Assembly (NCBI GenBank): GCA_002917075.1
Contig: NTMA01000075.1
Span: 124,001 to 188,000, forward strand
DNA: 64,000 nt
DNA from: Hawksworthiomyces lignivorus
Taxonomy: Eukaryota > Ascomycota > Sordariomycetes > Ophiostomatales > Ophiostomataceae
Direction of reading: 5' to 3'
The notes beneath the pieces were generated by a model, which saw only the letters and a program-made list of their open reading frames with translations, did not search any database and was not told the origin of the DNA. Positions 44,887 through 55,874 of this stretch are shown here, piece after piece (position 1 is the stretch's first letter; each line of letters starts with the position of its first letter). The translations under genes and the position numbers were made by a program.

Positions 44887-44976
44887 CTTGAAGCTCTTGA
44901 AGCTCTTGAAGCTCTTGAAGCTCTTGAAGTTCTTGAAGCTCTTGAAGCTCTTGAAGTTCTTGAAGTTCTTGAAGCT
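44887..44976 (+). repeat. 9-bp minisatellite, ten units of CTTGAAGCT
   Basis: Ten tandem units of CTTGAAGCT, three or so with GTT in place of GCT, without spacers. The unit is a multiple of three, so all three frames stay open; in one frame it encodes a repeating Leu-Glu-Ala pattern inside an 80-codon frame at 44755-44994. I do not call that frame a gene. Confidence 0.92.
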
Positions 44977-45189
44977 TTGGGCTATAGGCTATGATTTAGT
45001 TCCCAGACTGACAACTGCGCTACGCCAATTGTATTCATATATGAAAGATAGCTTCATCGAAATTCGCATTTAGATGACTAATTCCTCTGCTCATAGCAAC
45101 TAGAAAGATTTACATCGATTTTCAACTACAGTCGTAAACTTGTTTAATGATTGCCACATTACACTTGGAAGCAATGGAATGACATTACT

Positions 45190-45235
45190 TTTTTTATTTT
45201 TATTTTTATTTTTATTTTTATTTTTATTTTTTTTT
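45190..45235 (+). repeat. (TTTTTA)n array
   Basis: Six to seven TTTTTA units flanked by longer T runs. The same hexamer recurs at 46131-46153 and, in the opposite orientation, in the sulfatase intron. Confidence 0.9.
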
Positions 45236-46099
45236 AAATTCGGGAGTGACATAACAAGTTCACTCAAAAGGCAGATACACGCCGCGTCGTTATCGGCATT
45301 TTTGCCGATTGCTTCTGACGTAACAAGCCAAACCATGACATGCAAGCTGCAAAGATGTAACAGGCTACAGAATCACACTGCGGCGATGATCTCCCGAAGG
45401 TAAACGAATACGTAGCAGATTCAATATTTAACATAATGAAATGACTGAATGTGCTTAACGGGAGTCTCATTGATGTCGTATGGTAGAAGAGGAGGCTGAT
45501 GCTGATTTCCAATTTCTTGGTTCTTCTGAAGAACTGCAGCCCTTCTTTCTCTGCATCTAACTAGGACCACATTTTAAAGTACCCGTAATACAGAAAATAG
45601 TCCTATCGGCAGCTACACGGCGATGTAGTGACATGGTAATATAGCGGCATGGTGAGATCGTGGCGCTGTGACCTCTTAATGTGACGTGGTTGTCGAGAAA
45701 TTTGTAATCGCAAGACCAGAAAACGAGGAGACCAAGAAGTTTAGGTAGAGGGGTGAAGAGGTCTTTGGGGCTTGCAATGTCAAAACTGTGTGACAACAGC
45801 TTTGGAGCTGATTCAAGTTAGAATTCACATTGCTGTTAAGCAGGGGCGGAGTCTCAAATTATTCAGGATGGCCCAGAAGAATGCTCTACTGTCCTACAAA
45901 AGGGCTAATACAAAAATAAATCAATGCTTTGTGTCTTCGTGTAATATTTCCATCCCTCTCTTTTTTCATATCAAGTTTGATATTTTCTGTGATTTGCTCG
46001 CCTCTCTCATCGATCCACTCGCTTAAGCCGACATCTCGTTCTTGCAGCTTCCGGCGTTGTACGGAGTAGGTACTCCCTGAAAGGAGTTCCACTGCCAAT

Positions 46100-46294
46100 T
46101 ATATATCCTTTGAGCGCCAACATAGGACTTTTTTATTTTTATTTTTATTTTTTAGCTGAACATGTAATACTTTGTTTTCTATGGTTATTGTAAGCAGTTT
46201 TTTGTAGCTGTAGATCATTGGCAGGGGTTTTGTCAATTCTATATCTTTCCAAAGTTCCAAAAAGTCCTATTTTGGCACTCAAGGAGATATATAT
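46100..46294. repeat. foldback element with about 35-bp imperfect inverted arms
   Basis: The left arm at about 46100-46135 and right arm at about 46259-46294 are near reverse complements: TATATATC, CTTTGAGCGCCAA against CCTTGAGTGCCAA, then a shared ATAGGACTTTTT. The arms enclose about 120 bp that contain a (TTTTTA)3 array and no coding capacity. The structure resembles a miniature inverted-repeat element or a hairpin relic with TA-rich ends. Confidence 0.6.
46131..46153 (+). repeat. (TTTTTA)3 array inside the foldback element
   Basis: Three TTTTTA units directly after the left arm of the inverted repeat at 46100-46294. Confidence 0.8.
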
Positions 46295-46868
46295 AAGCTT
46301 TGCCGCTGCTTTGTATCTATAGTACGCTGACAGTGCTCCACCAGTTGGCCGTGTTTTGGCACGTTGCGGATACCTTGTCAGAAGTAAACGACACACAGAG
46401 CTATTGTCTGGCCGTAGGGCTTAGTGCTTGCTAGGAGCGGACCCGGAGCGTCGAAAACGTGCCATTTGGTTAGCAATCGGAGCGTGCAATCGTCCGAACG
46501 CCGCCTGCAAAAGGCAAAAAGTGTCCGTACCTGTCCCTATCCCCCGCCTTAAGCATCATTTTACAATACCACTGCCGGACAGAATTTGGATTGCCGGAGA
46601 GTTACATATTACTACCATCGACATTTCTTTCTTGCTGGCGCCAGCAATCTCAATTGACACAGCACGCGAGTTCTGTCGGGTTTCAGATCGTGGATGCTAG
46701 CGTGGTAGCTGTTCGTTACAAAAGCAGCACAATCCGCCTTGGACCCAGCAATTGCTAAAGGGAGGAGAAGCGGCAGAAGCCGTAATACCAAAATAAAAGA
46801 GAGAGACACACTTACAGCTGCATCCAACTCTACCACTTTTTGCAACTCGATTTTCTACAAAGGAAAAA

Positions 46869-48104
46869 ATGGCTCCTGAAGGCTCCATCCTCGTCACGGG
46901 TACCAATGGCACCCTGGGCGCCAACATCGTCGCCGAGCTCCTCAAGGACCACAAGCGCGCCGACAGCCTCTACGGCCTCTACACCGTCCGAAAGGCCGCC
47001 AGCGCCACCACGCTCCAGGAGGTACTCAGCAAGGCGCCCAAGACGCACCAGCACGAGACCGTCGAGCTCGACCTCAGCCGCCTGCAGTCGGTGCGCGCCG
47101 TGGCCGCCGACATCAAAGCGCGCGTGGCCGCCGGCAAGCTGCCGCCTCTCCGGGCCATCGTCTGGAACGCCGGCTTCCAGGAGATTGCTACCCAGTCCTT
47201 CACCGAAGACGGCTTCGACATGTCGTTCCAGGCCAACTACCTGTCGCACTGGCTGCTGACCGTGCTGCTCCTCGGCAGCATGGACAAGGAGCACGGCCGG
47301 GTCGTCATCGTGGGCAGCTGGTCGCACGAGTACGTGGCAGTTTTTGATTCTATCTTCTGATTTTGTTTCGTTTTCGTTTCTATTTTGATTCTCGTGTCCT
47401 TGCTGACGCCTGTCATCCGTTCTTGAAGCACCGACGATGACCGCAACAAGGTTGGCGGCCCAGACTATTACTCGGAAGAAAAGTGGAAGACGCTATTCAA
47501 TGATACCGAGTCGCTGGCCAAGGGCACATTTAGTTCCTCCGAGGGTGATACTGAGGGCAGGGCCGGCTTCCGGCGCTACGGCGCTGGCAAGCTGTGCGAA
47601 GTGATGATGATGTGAGCTTCCTTCTGCGGGACAGCCCCTAAGCATTCCGGCAATCCCTATGTTGTGCTAATTCCTTTCTTTCTTCTCTCCAGTCGCGAGC
47701 TGCAAGAACGTGTCGACCGCGATCCAGCCCTGTCGAACATTTCTGTGCTGGGCGTAGACCCGGGCGGCATGATCACGACGCTGCTGCGCCGCAGCAACTT
47801 CTGGTTCATGTGGCCCATCTTCGCGTACACGATCACGCCCCTCCTCACCTATCTGATGTCGCTGTTCAACCCCAACGGCCTCATGCGCCAGCCCGCCAAG
47901 TCCGCCCGCGATGTGCTGCGCGCCGCCCTTGAGACGGCGCCACCAATGAGTGAGCAACCCAAGGGCCTCTACTTTAACGGCGACGCGCTGTTTCTGCAGG
48001 GCAAAGAGGCCCGTGACCCCGCTAAGGGCGCCGCGCTCTGGCGAGATAGCGTCAAGTTGACAGGGCTGAAAGAGAGTGATACCGTCTTGAAAGCATGGAA
48101 TTGA
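46869..48104 (+). CDS. short-chain dehydrogenase/reductase
   Basis: Exons 46869-47329, 47429-47611 and 47693-48104; introns are 99 and 81 nt; 351 residues. The Rossmann nucleotide-binding motif is TGTNGTLG (10-17), the WNAG segment corresponds to the NNAG motif, the catalytic Ser lies in VGSWSHD (about residues 148-154), and the YxxxK pair is Tyr204/Lys208 in YGAGK. Between Ser and Tyr is an insertion of roughly 50 residues (DDDRNKVGGPDYYSEEKW...), longer than in classical 250-residue SDRs and seen in fungal SDRs of the protochlorophyllide-reductase/WW-oxidoreductase-like group. The C-terminal part has a hydrophobic stretch (WPIFAYTITPLLTYLMSLF) that may attach it to membranes. The substrate is unknown. 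It converges with the MFS gene, 189 bp away. Confidence 0.92.
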
Positions 48105-48293
48105 ACGAACTACGCTCGCCTGTGGTTTGTTTGAGTTCTCTTATTTGGTTCTTTTTATTTTCATTTTTCATTTTCTATTATGTGTTTCTCTTAGGCTTGT
48201 CTATCTTTATACCTCACCCCATTTTAGTGAATTGTACTTCTTAGTTCAAAAACGTTGGAAATTATGTCACGCAAAACATTTCCACACCCTCGT

Positions 48294-50815
48294 CTATGAC
48301 TCCTCTTGCTCCCGCTGTGTTTGTTGTGGCTCTGGCTTGGTAAGAGGCTTCTCGCCAAGGAATAGAGAAAGGATGAACCCGGTCGAAGAAAAAGCAAGTG
48401 AAACGGCTGCGATGCATGTTAAATGACTTATTTCGAAAGGAAGCAGCCGACACAAGCCGCGGCAACTTCAGATCAGAGTGTTACTTACCATGGGACCACC
48501 ACAAGCTGTCTACGTACGACTCGACAACTGCCTCTTTGATGGCACCAGTGAGAGTCGGGATATATTCTATATTCGACACTGCATTCTTGTAAATCTGCGT
48601 ATTTGTTAGTATGGAATGAGCAGACTCGTTTCTCTATATTGCGTTTTTCTCGCTGCCTCTTCTCTTCTAGTCTTACCTCGACTCTCTGCGCTGCATCCAG
48701 ACCCAGACCGAGAAGCTTGCTCGTAAGGGCTGCTTTCAGGGTAATTTGCATTGTGGTACTGGCGCATGCCAACCCAAGAATCATAGCACAGGTAGCGGCA
48801 AGGTATAGGATAGAAATGGCGGGTGCCAGATGGCCTGGATCGACGACGGCCTGGATGGAAATAAAAACGGCACTTTGGACGATGCCGGCACCGAAACCAC
48901 TAGAGACACGACGTATCAGCTGAAGCTTTCCATGAGAGGGATGGGAAAGGGACTTCATTCTACCAACTTACCCCGGAATGATGTACAACGACTCAAGCCA
49001 ATTGGTGTGCCCGTGCCAGCGCAGCATAAGGAGGCCATAGGCGATGCTTGCTGAAAATGCGGCAAGGCGGATCATGTTCCGGTATCGTCCCGTCTTCTTG
49101 ATGTAAAGGCCCGACAAAATGCCACCGACGGCGTTACCTGCTACAGCCGGGAACAGATGCGCACCGGCCTCGGTGTTGGACACTTCGGCAGACGCCTTAA
49201 AGTAGAGCGGAACAGAGAACATGAGCTGACCAAAGCGTGTTAGCTACAACGCTACTACGAAGGACAACTTTTTTTCGGATTGAAATAACATGGCATAATG
49301 AACAAAACAGGAAAACGTACGCCCAATTGTGCAGCCAGTTGGCAGACCTGGATGACAAGAGATAGGTTGGCATCCCGAATGCGGAAGATACTCAGCGGTA
49401 CGACTGGCTCAGGTGCCTTCTTCTCGATCTGGATGAACAGAAGCAGCAGTACAATAGCAGCAGCAGACAGACCAGGAATGATGGGGGAGCTCCAGCTGAT
49501 CTTGGTGCCACCAATCTCCATAGGAACAAGAAAGGCCAGCAGAGTGACGGCCAGCAGGAATGATCCAGCAAAGTCGACGCGCTTAAGACGCGCCCAGGAG
49601 GAGACGCTGCGGTTTGGTTCGACGTAATTGCCGCCCTTGAAGTTGCCGGCATTTTGCGGGAGATAGAGTAGGCAGAGGAGGCTGGCGAGCAGCATGAAGG
49701 GGACCTGACCAATAAACGACCTGCCAAACGCGATTCGTGAGCACAATAGAACAATCTGTAAATCTCAAATCAAGCAAAGGAGTCACAAGAAGGCCGTTGC
49801 CTCATTGCCGGACATACCATCTCCAACCGATCACATCAGCCAGCCAACCGCCGAGAGGACCACCCAGACTGCGGCCAGTAGTAGCAGCGACGTTGACATA
49901 GGCCCGCCAGCTGGCAACGTCACGAATAGGAAGAAGATCTAAGAGTCCACATCAGTTCACCCCTCTCCATAACAATAAAAGGAGGAGCTAGGCCATTCTC
50001 TACCACCTACCGGAAATTAGGATTGAGACGAGCGACATCATACCAGCACCGCCTGCGCCGGATATCGCCCGACCCAGAATGACCTGGAACATTGTCTGGC
50101 CAGCGCCCCTGTTCAATGTCAGAATAGCGAATCTTTTGGGCCTTCGTCCATTCTCTTCAAATACTTTCAACTTACACTAGAGCACTGCAGGTCATGTTAG
50201 CTGAGATCCCCCCTATTTTGCTACCACGACAAACGACCACGACAAATCGGCTTACCATCCACCAGTGAAGAATGCGTAAGATACCAAGACTAGGTTCTTC
50301 CGCCCGTAAATATCGCTGAGCTTGCCGTACATGGTCTGGGTCGCGGCCGACGCCAAGATGAAACCGCCGAAGAGCCAGCTAGAGTTCTCCAGGTCATTGA
50401 ATTCGGAGGCGATGATAGGGTGCGTCGCAAGCATCAGCGAGCCGTCCGCGTTGGACACAAAGACGCCAATCATCAGCACGATCACGACGCGGGCCACCGC
50501 CGCGTAGTTAGTGCCCTGCTTGGGTGGCGCCAGGTTCTGAGGGATCTGAGTGCGCGCGGCCTCAGCCTCAACGTCGAGAAGGAGCGACGTATCCGTGGAC
50601 ATGGACTCTGCGAAACTGGCCGCATGGCGGTCTTGGCCGTTGTTCTCCGTCTCCTCTTCCCCATTGGCGTCTGTAATTCGCACAACGCTCCCGCCTTTTT
50701 TCACCAGGGTAGCGGAGGACGAGCTGGCTTTGAGCTGGGGGAAAGCCAGCAGCGGAGAACGTTCATCGGGTTCGGCGCGGCCAGCCGACGCGTTTGCGGT
50801 ATCCTGTCCGGCCAT
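48294..50815 (-). CDS. MFS transporter, DHA2 / vacuolar amino-acid permease-like, nine exons
   Basis: Exons (minus strand): 50815-50256, 50184-50176, 50108-50011, 49938-49818, 49720-49321, 49225-48972, 48899-48677, 48594-48489 and 48406-48294; 627 residues. All introns are GT-AG, 67-97 nt. The second exon is only 9 nt; including it restores the conserved FFTGGCALVGAGQTMFQVILGRA segment. Motif A is GKLSDIYGRKN and about 14 spans are expected. The N-terminal SNADGSLMLATHPIIASEF segment and the DERSPLL dileucine-like signal fit the Fnx/Vba-type vacuolar basic amino-acid permeases, though related drug exporters share the fold. I start at Met 50815; the upstream in-frame ATG at 50905 would add 30 residues unlike the family. 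Confidence 0.88.
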
Positions 50816-53374
50816 AGCAAAGCAACTACCAGAAAAGCAACTTATACAAACAAGAATTGTAGGCAACTTTTGAATTACACCTCTCCTGTTACTCGTGTAA
50901 GCCAATGATACAAGCTGGAGAGAAAACCCAAATAAGACTGAAGCAGCTGGAAAGATTTGGAAGGAAAATAAGAAACATAAAAAAAAAAAAAAAAGATAAA
51001 GATAAAGAGAAAAAGAACGAGGCGTGTATGTGAGATGACTCTAGGCATGCGGTGACTGACGACAGCGACCGCAGGAGGCAGACAAAGAGATAACGTAAAC
51101 GATACAATAGGAAATATTTCAAAGTTTGGTTAGGGAGGGTAGGATTCTTAGGACAACGGGTATTGGCAAGGCGAAGAAGAGGAAGTCCCGACGACCGAGA
51201 ACCAGGTCCAGACAACCAGTTCGACCACAGAACCCGAGTGGAGGGATGGATATATGACCCGAACGGAGGTAACTCAACGTGGAAGAGGATGTAATATTGG
51301 AGGAGTAAGACGTGCCACGACGCGGGAACGGTCTATTGTGGGAATCCAGGCACCAGGCTGGCTGCCGGCTTGACTCACTTGTGTGTCGGAGAAGATGCCA
51401 AGCACTGCTGCAGACAACGTAGGAGAGCAGCTGAAGAGAGGAAAGCGAGAGGGAAAGATGGTATGGCAATCTTCTTTCTGCCTAGCTATTTCCCTTTGTC
51501 ATTTCTCTCTTACAAGAGAAAGAGAGAGAGAGAGAGACGCTGTCGTGCTTCCTACAAGTACCTGCCGTCCCCGATGTGCGGAGTTTGAGATGCAACAACC
51601 TGCGCGTGTCGTTGGATTGTGGCGGCCGACTGGTCGAGGCTACCACCCACACTTTTGTTACTGCTGAGTAGTTGCACAAAATAAGACGAGAAGAAATATA
51701 AATTATAAATGATAAACAAGATCAACAGTGAAAGAGCGGATGGTGCACATCAGAAGAAGCCAGTACAGCGGGAGAAGGTGCCAAAGGAGAGAACGGAAGG
51801 GGAAGAAGGTGGGAGTCGTTGTCCAAGATACAGGAACAGAAGAAGGAGGGACGATGTACGGAGGTATAACGTGCTTTTGGATTCATCCCAGATGGATACG
51901 GTATGATTGCTTAATCGTTTATTGATACATCAAATCTACGAGTCAGTCAAGCTTCGTGGTTCTTGGTGGGTACCGCGTTTTCCGTGAAAGGTGGAGAATG
52001 CAGAACGGTGACCACGGTCAAGCAAGAAGCTGTAAGAAACAGAAGAGGAAAAAAATATACAGGAAGAGAGATGAGCAAGAGAAAGGTAGATGCCAAGTCT
52101 CGTACAAAGCCGGGATACCGGAATAAGAGGCAGGACAAGGGTCGCTCTGGGAAATGCAGCATTGCAAAAAATTTTCAATTTTTCAGAACATCTTCGGCTA
52201 CGGAGTACAGATTCTTCTTCTTTTCTTTCTGTTTTCTCTCAGGAACTCGCCGTGCCCGGTGCAGAAACGGACATCTTGCCCTGGGCACGCAAGATGGCGA
52301 CATCTAAGCTTAGTCCCATTGGGATGGATTTTGGGACTGCTACTCAGTAGATGCTACATGTTTTGTCAATTATTAAGTTGTCATTTTGGTTTTTAAATCC
52401 GCTTTCGAGTCGTGCAAGTGCCTCGTCCTTGGCACGCACTGGTCAACTCCGTACTCCGTACTTTAGAGCAAGACACTTCCGCTTCACTTATACACTTCAC
52501 AGTGGTCTGGTCCCGGTTGGTACATTCCTGGCGCGTGGGGAGGTGGGGGGCTGGCTGTGCCTGTGTTATGCTGCAATTGAGCTGAAGAGACCACAAAATT
52601 GGAAGCGAGTCTACTTCTTGCTTGATGCTGTTGCGCACATTGTTCTTCTTGATACTTCGTGGACCAATACAGCACTAGTTGCTGTGTTGTGGACCGCCAA
52701 TGGCGCTGACGGATTTATAGCTAGGCTTGTGTGATAGATATAGCGAAGCACGTCATCGTGGAGCAGTGCCGAGATTCACACAATCTCCGGTCTTCGCCTT
52801 GCTCTTTGGCGCACGAAACCTTCCAAGAACAGCAGACAAAGACAGACAACAGGCCAGAAAGGGTTTCATTCTCTTCTTGGCCTCAGAGGAACTGGCCAAA
52901 ATTGTCAAAATATTACTAAAATCTATCGTCCCAGCAATGTACAGCGTCGGCCAAAAACGGTGCCGGCAGGCGGAAAAGGACTAACACCACAGCTCCATTC
53001 CACAAGGAGCAATCTTGATCAATGGGAAGCTCCGCAAGCTTACCTTACTGACAAGCTCCCACGCATGACATATGTTCCTACACACGCAATACGCACTTTT
53101 CACCTTTCCCCCTCTCCAAATGAGATGTTTCTGTAGGCTGTCGTGCGTGAGAAAATACACAATGTCTTTGTATAATACATAACGTAGCTCTCGGCTAACC
53201 CGCCGTGGTGGACTTCTTTTGTCTCTCTTTTCCTTCCTTCTTCTCTTCTCTTCTCTCTCGTCTTCTTCATTACTGTCTCATGTACAAGTCAGTTTATATA
53301 GCTGGTGAATGAATTGGCTCAATTGCCTGCTGCTCATCTTCAATTGACACGTACCTACCCGTTGCTACCTTGCA
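50816..53374. other. 2.6-kb spacer between divergent MFS and sulfatase genes
   Basis: Both promoters lie here. Short frames of up to 127 codons have no motifs. It includes a poly-A run near 50980, a GA-rich stretch near 51520 and two TACGGAGTA/TACTCCGTA copies (52199, 52452), the second next to a near-copy. No RNA gene seen. Confidence 0.5.
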
Positions 53375-55368
53375 ATGCAGCTCACCCTTGCTGCCGTTCT
53401 GGCTGCGGCCACGTCCGTGGTCGCTTCGGCGGCAGATCGCCAGGCGGGCAGACGTCACCACGTCGCTGCTGGCGATGTTCATGACCAGACCCGGCTGGGA
53501 TTCTTTGGCTCTGATGTCCTGGATGAGCTGCACAAGCACCACCGCTCCAGTGGTCGCCGGCCCAACATTGTCTTCATCATCACGGATGACCAGGACCTGC
53601 ACATGAACTCTCTTGACTACCTGCCGTACGTCAAGAAGCACCTCCGTGACCAAGGCACCCTATACCGCCGCCACTTCTGCACGACGGCCGTGTGCTGCCC
53701 GTCGCGCGTATCCCTGTGGACTGGCAAGCAGGCCCACAACACAAACGTGACGGACGTCAACCCGCCCCACGGCGGCTACCCCAAGTTCGTCAGCCAGGGC
53801 CTCAACGAGAACTACCTGCCCGTCTGGCTGCAGGAGGCCGGCTACGACACCTACTACACCGGAAAGCTGTTCAATGCCCACACCGTGGACAACTACAACT
53901 CCCCCCGCGTCAAGGGATGGACCCAGTCCGACTTCCTGCTGGACCCATACACCTACCGCTACCTCAATGCCACCTACCAGCGCAACGGCGACCCGCCCGT
54001 CAGCTACGAGGGCCAGTACACCGTCGACGTGCTGGCTGAGAAGGCGTTCGGCTTCTTGGAGGATGCAGCCGCCATCAGCAAGCAGGTCGAGGGCGGCAAG
54101 CCCTTCTTCCTGGGCATCGCCCCTGTCGCGCCGCACAGCAACGTCGAGCTCCGCCGCAGCAGCAACAACAGCACGGAAGATCTCCTCGACGCCTTGTTCA
54201 CGCCGCCGATCTCGGCCAAGCGCCACGAGCACCTGTTCAAGGACATCAAGGTGCCGCGCAACGCCAACTTCAACCCGGAGCAGCCCTCGGGCGCCAACTG
54301 GATCCGCCGCCTGCGCCGCCAGTCCGACGAGAACGTCGACTTCAACGACGAGTTCTACCGCCAGCGCATCCGCGCGCTGCAGTCCGTGGACGAGCTGGTC
54401 GACGGCCTGTTCCAGCGCCTGGACCGCCTGGGCCTGGCCGACAACACCTACGTCTTCTACACCACCGACAACGGCTTCCACATCGGCCAGCACCGGCTGC
54501 AGCCCGGCAAGGAGTGCGGCTTCGAGGAGGACATCAACATCCCCCTCATCGTGCGGGGGCCGGGAGTGCCCCAGGGCCGCGTCACCCAGGCCGTCACCAC
54601 CCATATCGACCTGGCGCCGACCCTGCTGAAGCTGGCCCGCGCCCCCGGCCGCGCCGACTTTGACGGCGAGCCGATCCCGCTGACCGCCTTTGAGATCGAC
54701 GCGGCTGCCGTCGACGACGGCTCCGGCCGCCACGAGCACGTCACCGTCGAGTTCTGGGGCTTCGCCGCCTCCGAGGGCGACTACTGGTACACGGACGAGA
54801 GCCGCCTCGTCCTCAACAACACGTACAAGGCCGTGCGCATCATCGGCCGCTCGTACAACCTGTACTACTCGGTGTGGTGCAGCAACGAGCACGAGCTGTA
54901 CAACCTAGATGTACGTCTTGTTCTCTTCATTTTCATGAAGGAATAAAAAAATAAAAATAAAAATAAAAATAAAAAAAATAATGGCCTGCGTGCTGACTCT
55001 TTCTTTAGACCGACCCCTACCAGCTGCACAATCTTCTCGGCGAGGGCCCCAACGGACACTCGCCGGCGACCCTGCTGGACCAGCCACTGGCCAAGGTGGT
55101 CTCCCGCCTGGACTCGCTGCTGTTTGTGCTCAAGTCCTGCAAGGGCCAGGCCTGCGTGCGCCCCTGGGCCGTCCTGCACCCGGACGGCGACGTGCGCAAC
55201 CTGCGGGAGGCGCTGTCGCCCGAGTTTGACACCTTCTACGAGGTCGAGCAGCAGCGCGTCTCGTACTCGCGCTGCGAGCTGGGCTACCTCGTCGACGCCG
55301 AGGGCCCGCAGTTCGAGCACGACGGCGTCGTGTACCGCCACGGCGCCAAGTGGCACGAGTGGGTTTAA
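53375..55368 (+). CDS. secreted arylsulfatase-type sulfatase
   Basis: Exons 53375-54910 and 55009-55368 with a 98-nt intron; 631 residues. The signal peptide is MQLTLAAVLAAATSVVASA. The alkaline-phosphatase-fold sulfatase domain begins at RPNIVFIITDDQD, whose Asp71 and Asp72 bind calcium. The formylglycine motif is C107-C-P-S-R, with Cys107 as the residue to be oxidised. Further blocks are TGKLFNAH, GIAPVAPHSN and YTTDNGFHIGQHRLQPGKECGFEEDI. The enzyme should hydrolyse sulfate esters outside the cell to gain sulfur, as in the Neurospora arylsulfatase; the substrate is not readable. The intron is unusual in carrying a (AAAAAT)n array. The next gene on the same strand is an aspartic protease. 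Confidence 0.93.
54943..54980 (+). repeat. (AAAAAT)n array within the sulfatase intron
   Basis: Four to five AAAAAT units plus A runs occupy the centre of the intron at 54911-55008. This is the reverse complement of the TTTTTA arrays at 45.2 and 46.1 kb. Confidence 0.85.
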
Positions 55369-55874
55369 AATGCAGACAATCTGCACAGCAGGCAGAATAG
55401 GGGTTGGCAGTGAGGAGAGGGCGGGTAGGGGGCTGCAGGAAAATCACAGGATTTGCCTCTGGTTGACTGCCGGCTTGGCGGCAAATCACAATTGAAAGAA
55501 ACGATGAAAACCACAAATAATCAAACTGGATGAGGAATGAGAGGGGGCCTAGATCATTTCAACTTTAAAAAAAACGGGCCAGGTCTAGGAGATTTTCTTT
55601 CTAATGTACGAATAGTTATTGCTTTGGGGCTTCCAAATAGCCAGAAAAGAATGGAAATCGAAAAAATGGGGAGAGCGGCTAATTGGGTACGCTCGCCACA
55701 AGCAGCTTGGCGATATTGGCATCCTCCCTTCGCGGCGAGATAGCTTCCATCTGAGCGGACATGGACCCTCGTGAGAATAAGTTCTGCTCTCCTTCTTTGC
55801 ACAATGTGAACGGTAGATCCTTGCAAGTTTCCCCTTTTACATCCTCAACTGCAGAAGGCCTCAGAAAAAGAAAA
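55369..55874. other. spacer upstream of the second aspartic protease
   Basis: About 500 bp, the sulfatase 3' region followed by the protease promoter and leader. An in-frame ATG at 55761 would extend the protease by 38 residues but puts the signal peptide inside the protein, so I count this part as leader. Confidence 0.55.

Larger units (their letters stand above)
41744..46868. other. 5.1-kb repeat-rich gene-poor spacer
   Basis: No conserved gene is visible. The stretch holds three of the seven TACGGAGTA copies (43541, 43804, 46060), a short palindrome at 43696-43715, a 9-bp minisatellite, two TTTTTA arrays and a foldback element, all listed separately. Short frames of up to 123 codons have no motifs. 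The density of simple and inverted repeats suggests decayed mobile DNA, but no transposase or reverse transcriptase relic is readable. Confidence 0.5.

Noticed and set aside
44755..44994. An 80-codon frame containing the 9-bp minisatellite as a leucine-zipper gene
   Set aside because: A repeat of 9 bp keeps any frame open, and the non-repeat part has no recognisable feature.
41744..46868. A retrotransposon or DNA transposon in the repeat-rich spacer
   Set aside because: No reverse transcriptase, integrase or transposase fragment and no long terminal repeats could be found by reading; only small repeats remain.
50816..50905. An upstream in-frame ATG for the MFS transporter
   Set aside because: It adds 30 residues of hydrophobic sequence unlike the family. 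The second ATG precedes a typical acidic, dileucine-bearing N terminus.
53660..54892. A 410-codon minus-strand frame antisense to the sulfatase
   Set aside because: Composition shadow of GC-rich coding; no motif.
55761..55874. An upstream in-frame ATG for the second aspartic protease
   Set aside because: It would bury the signal peptide 38 residues inside the protein.
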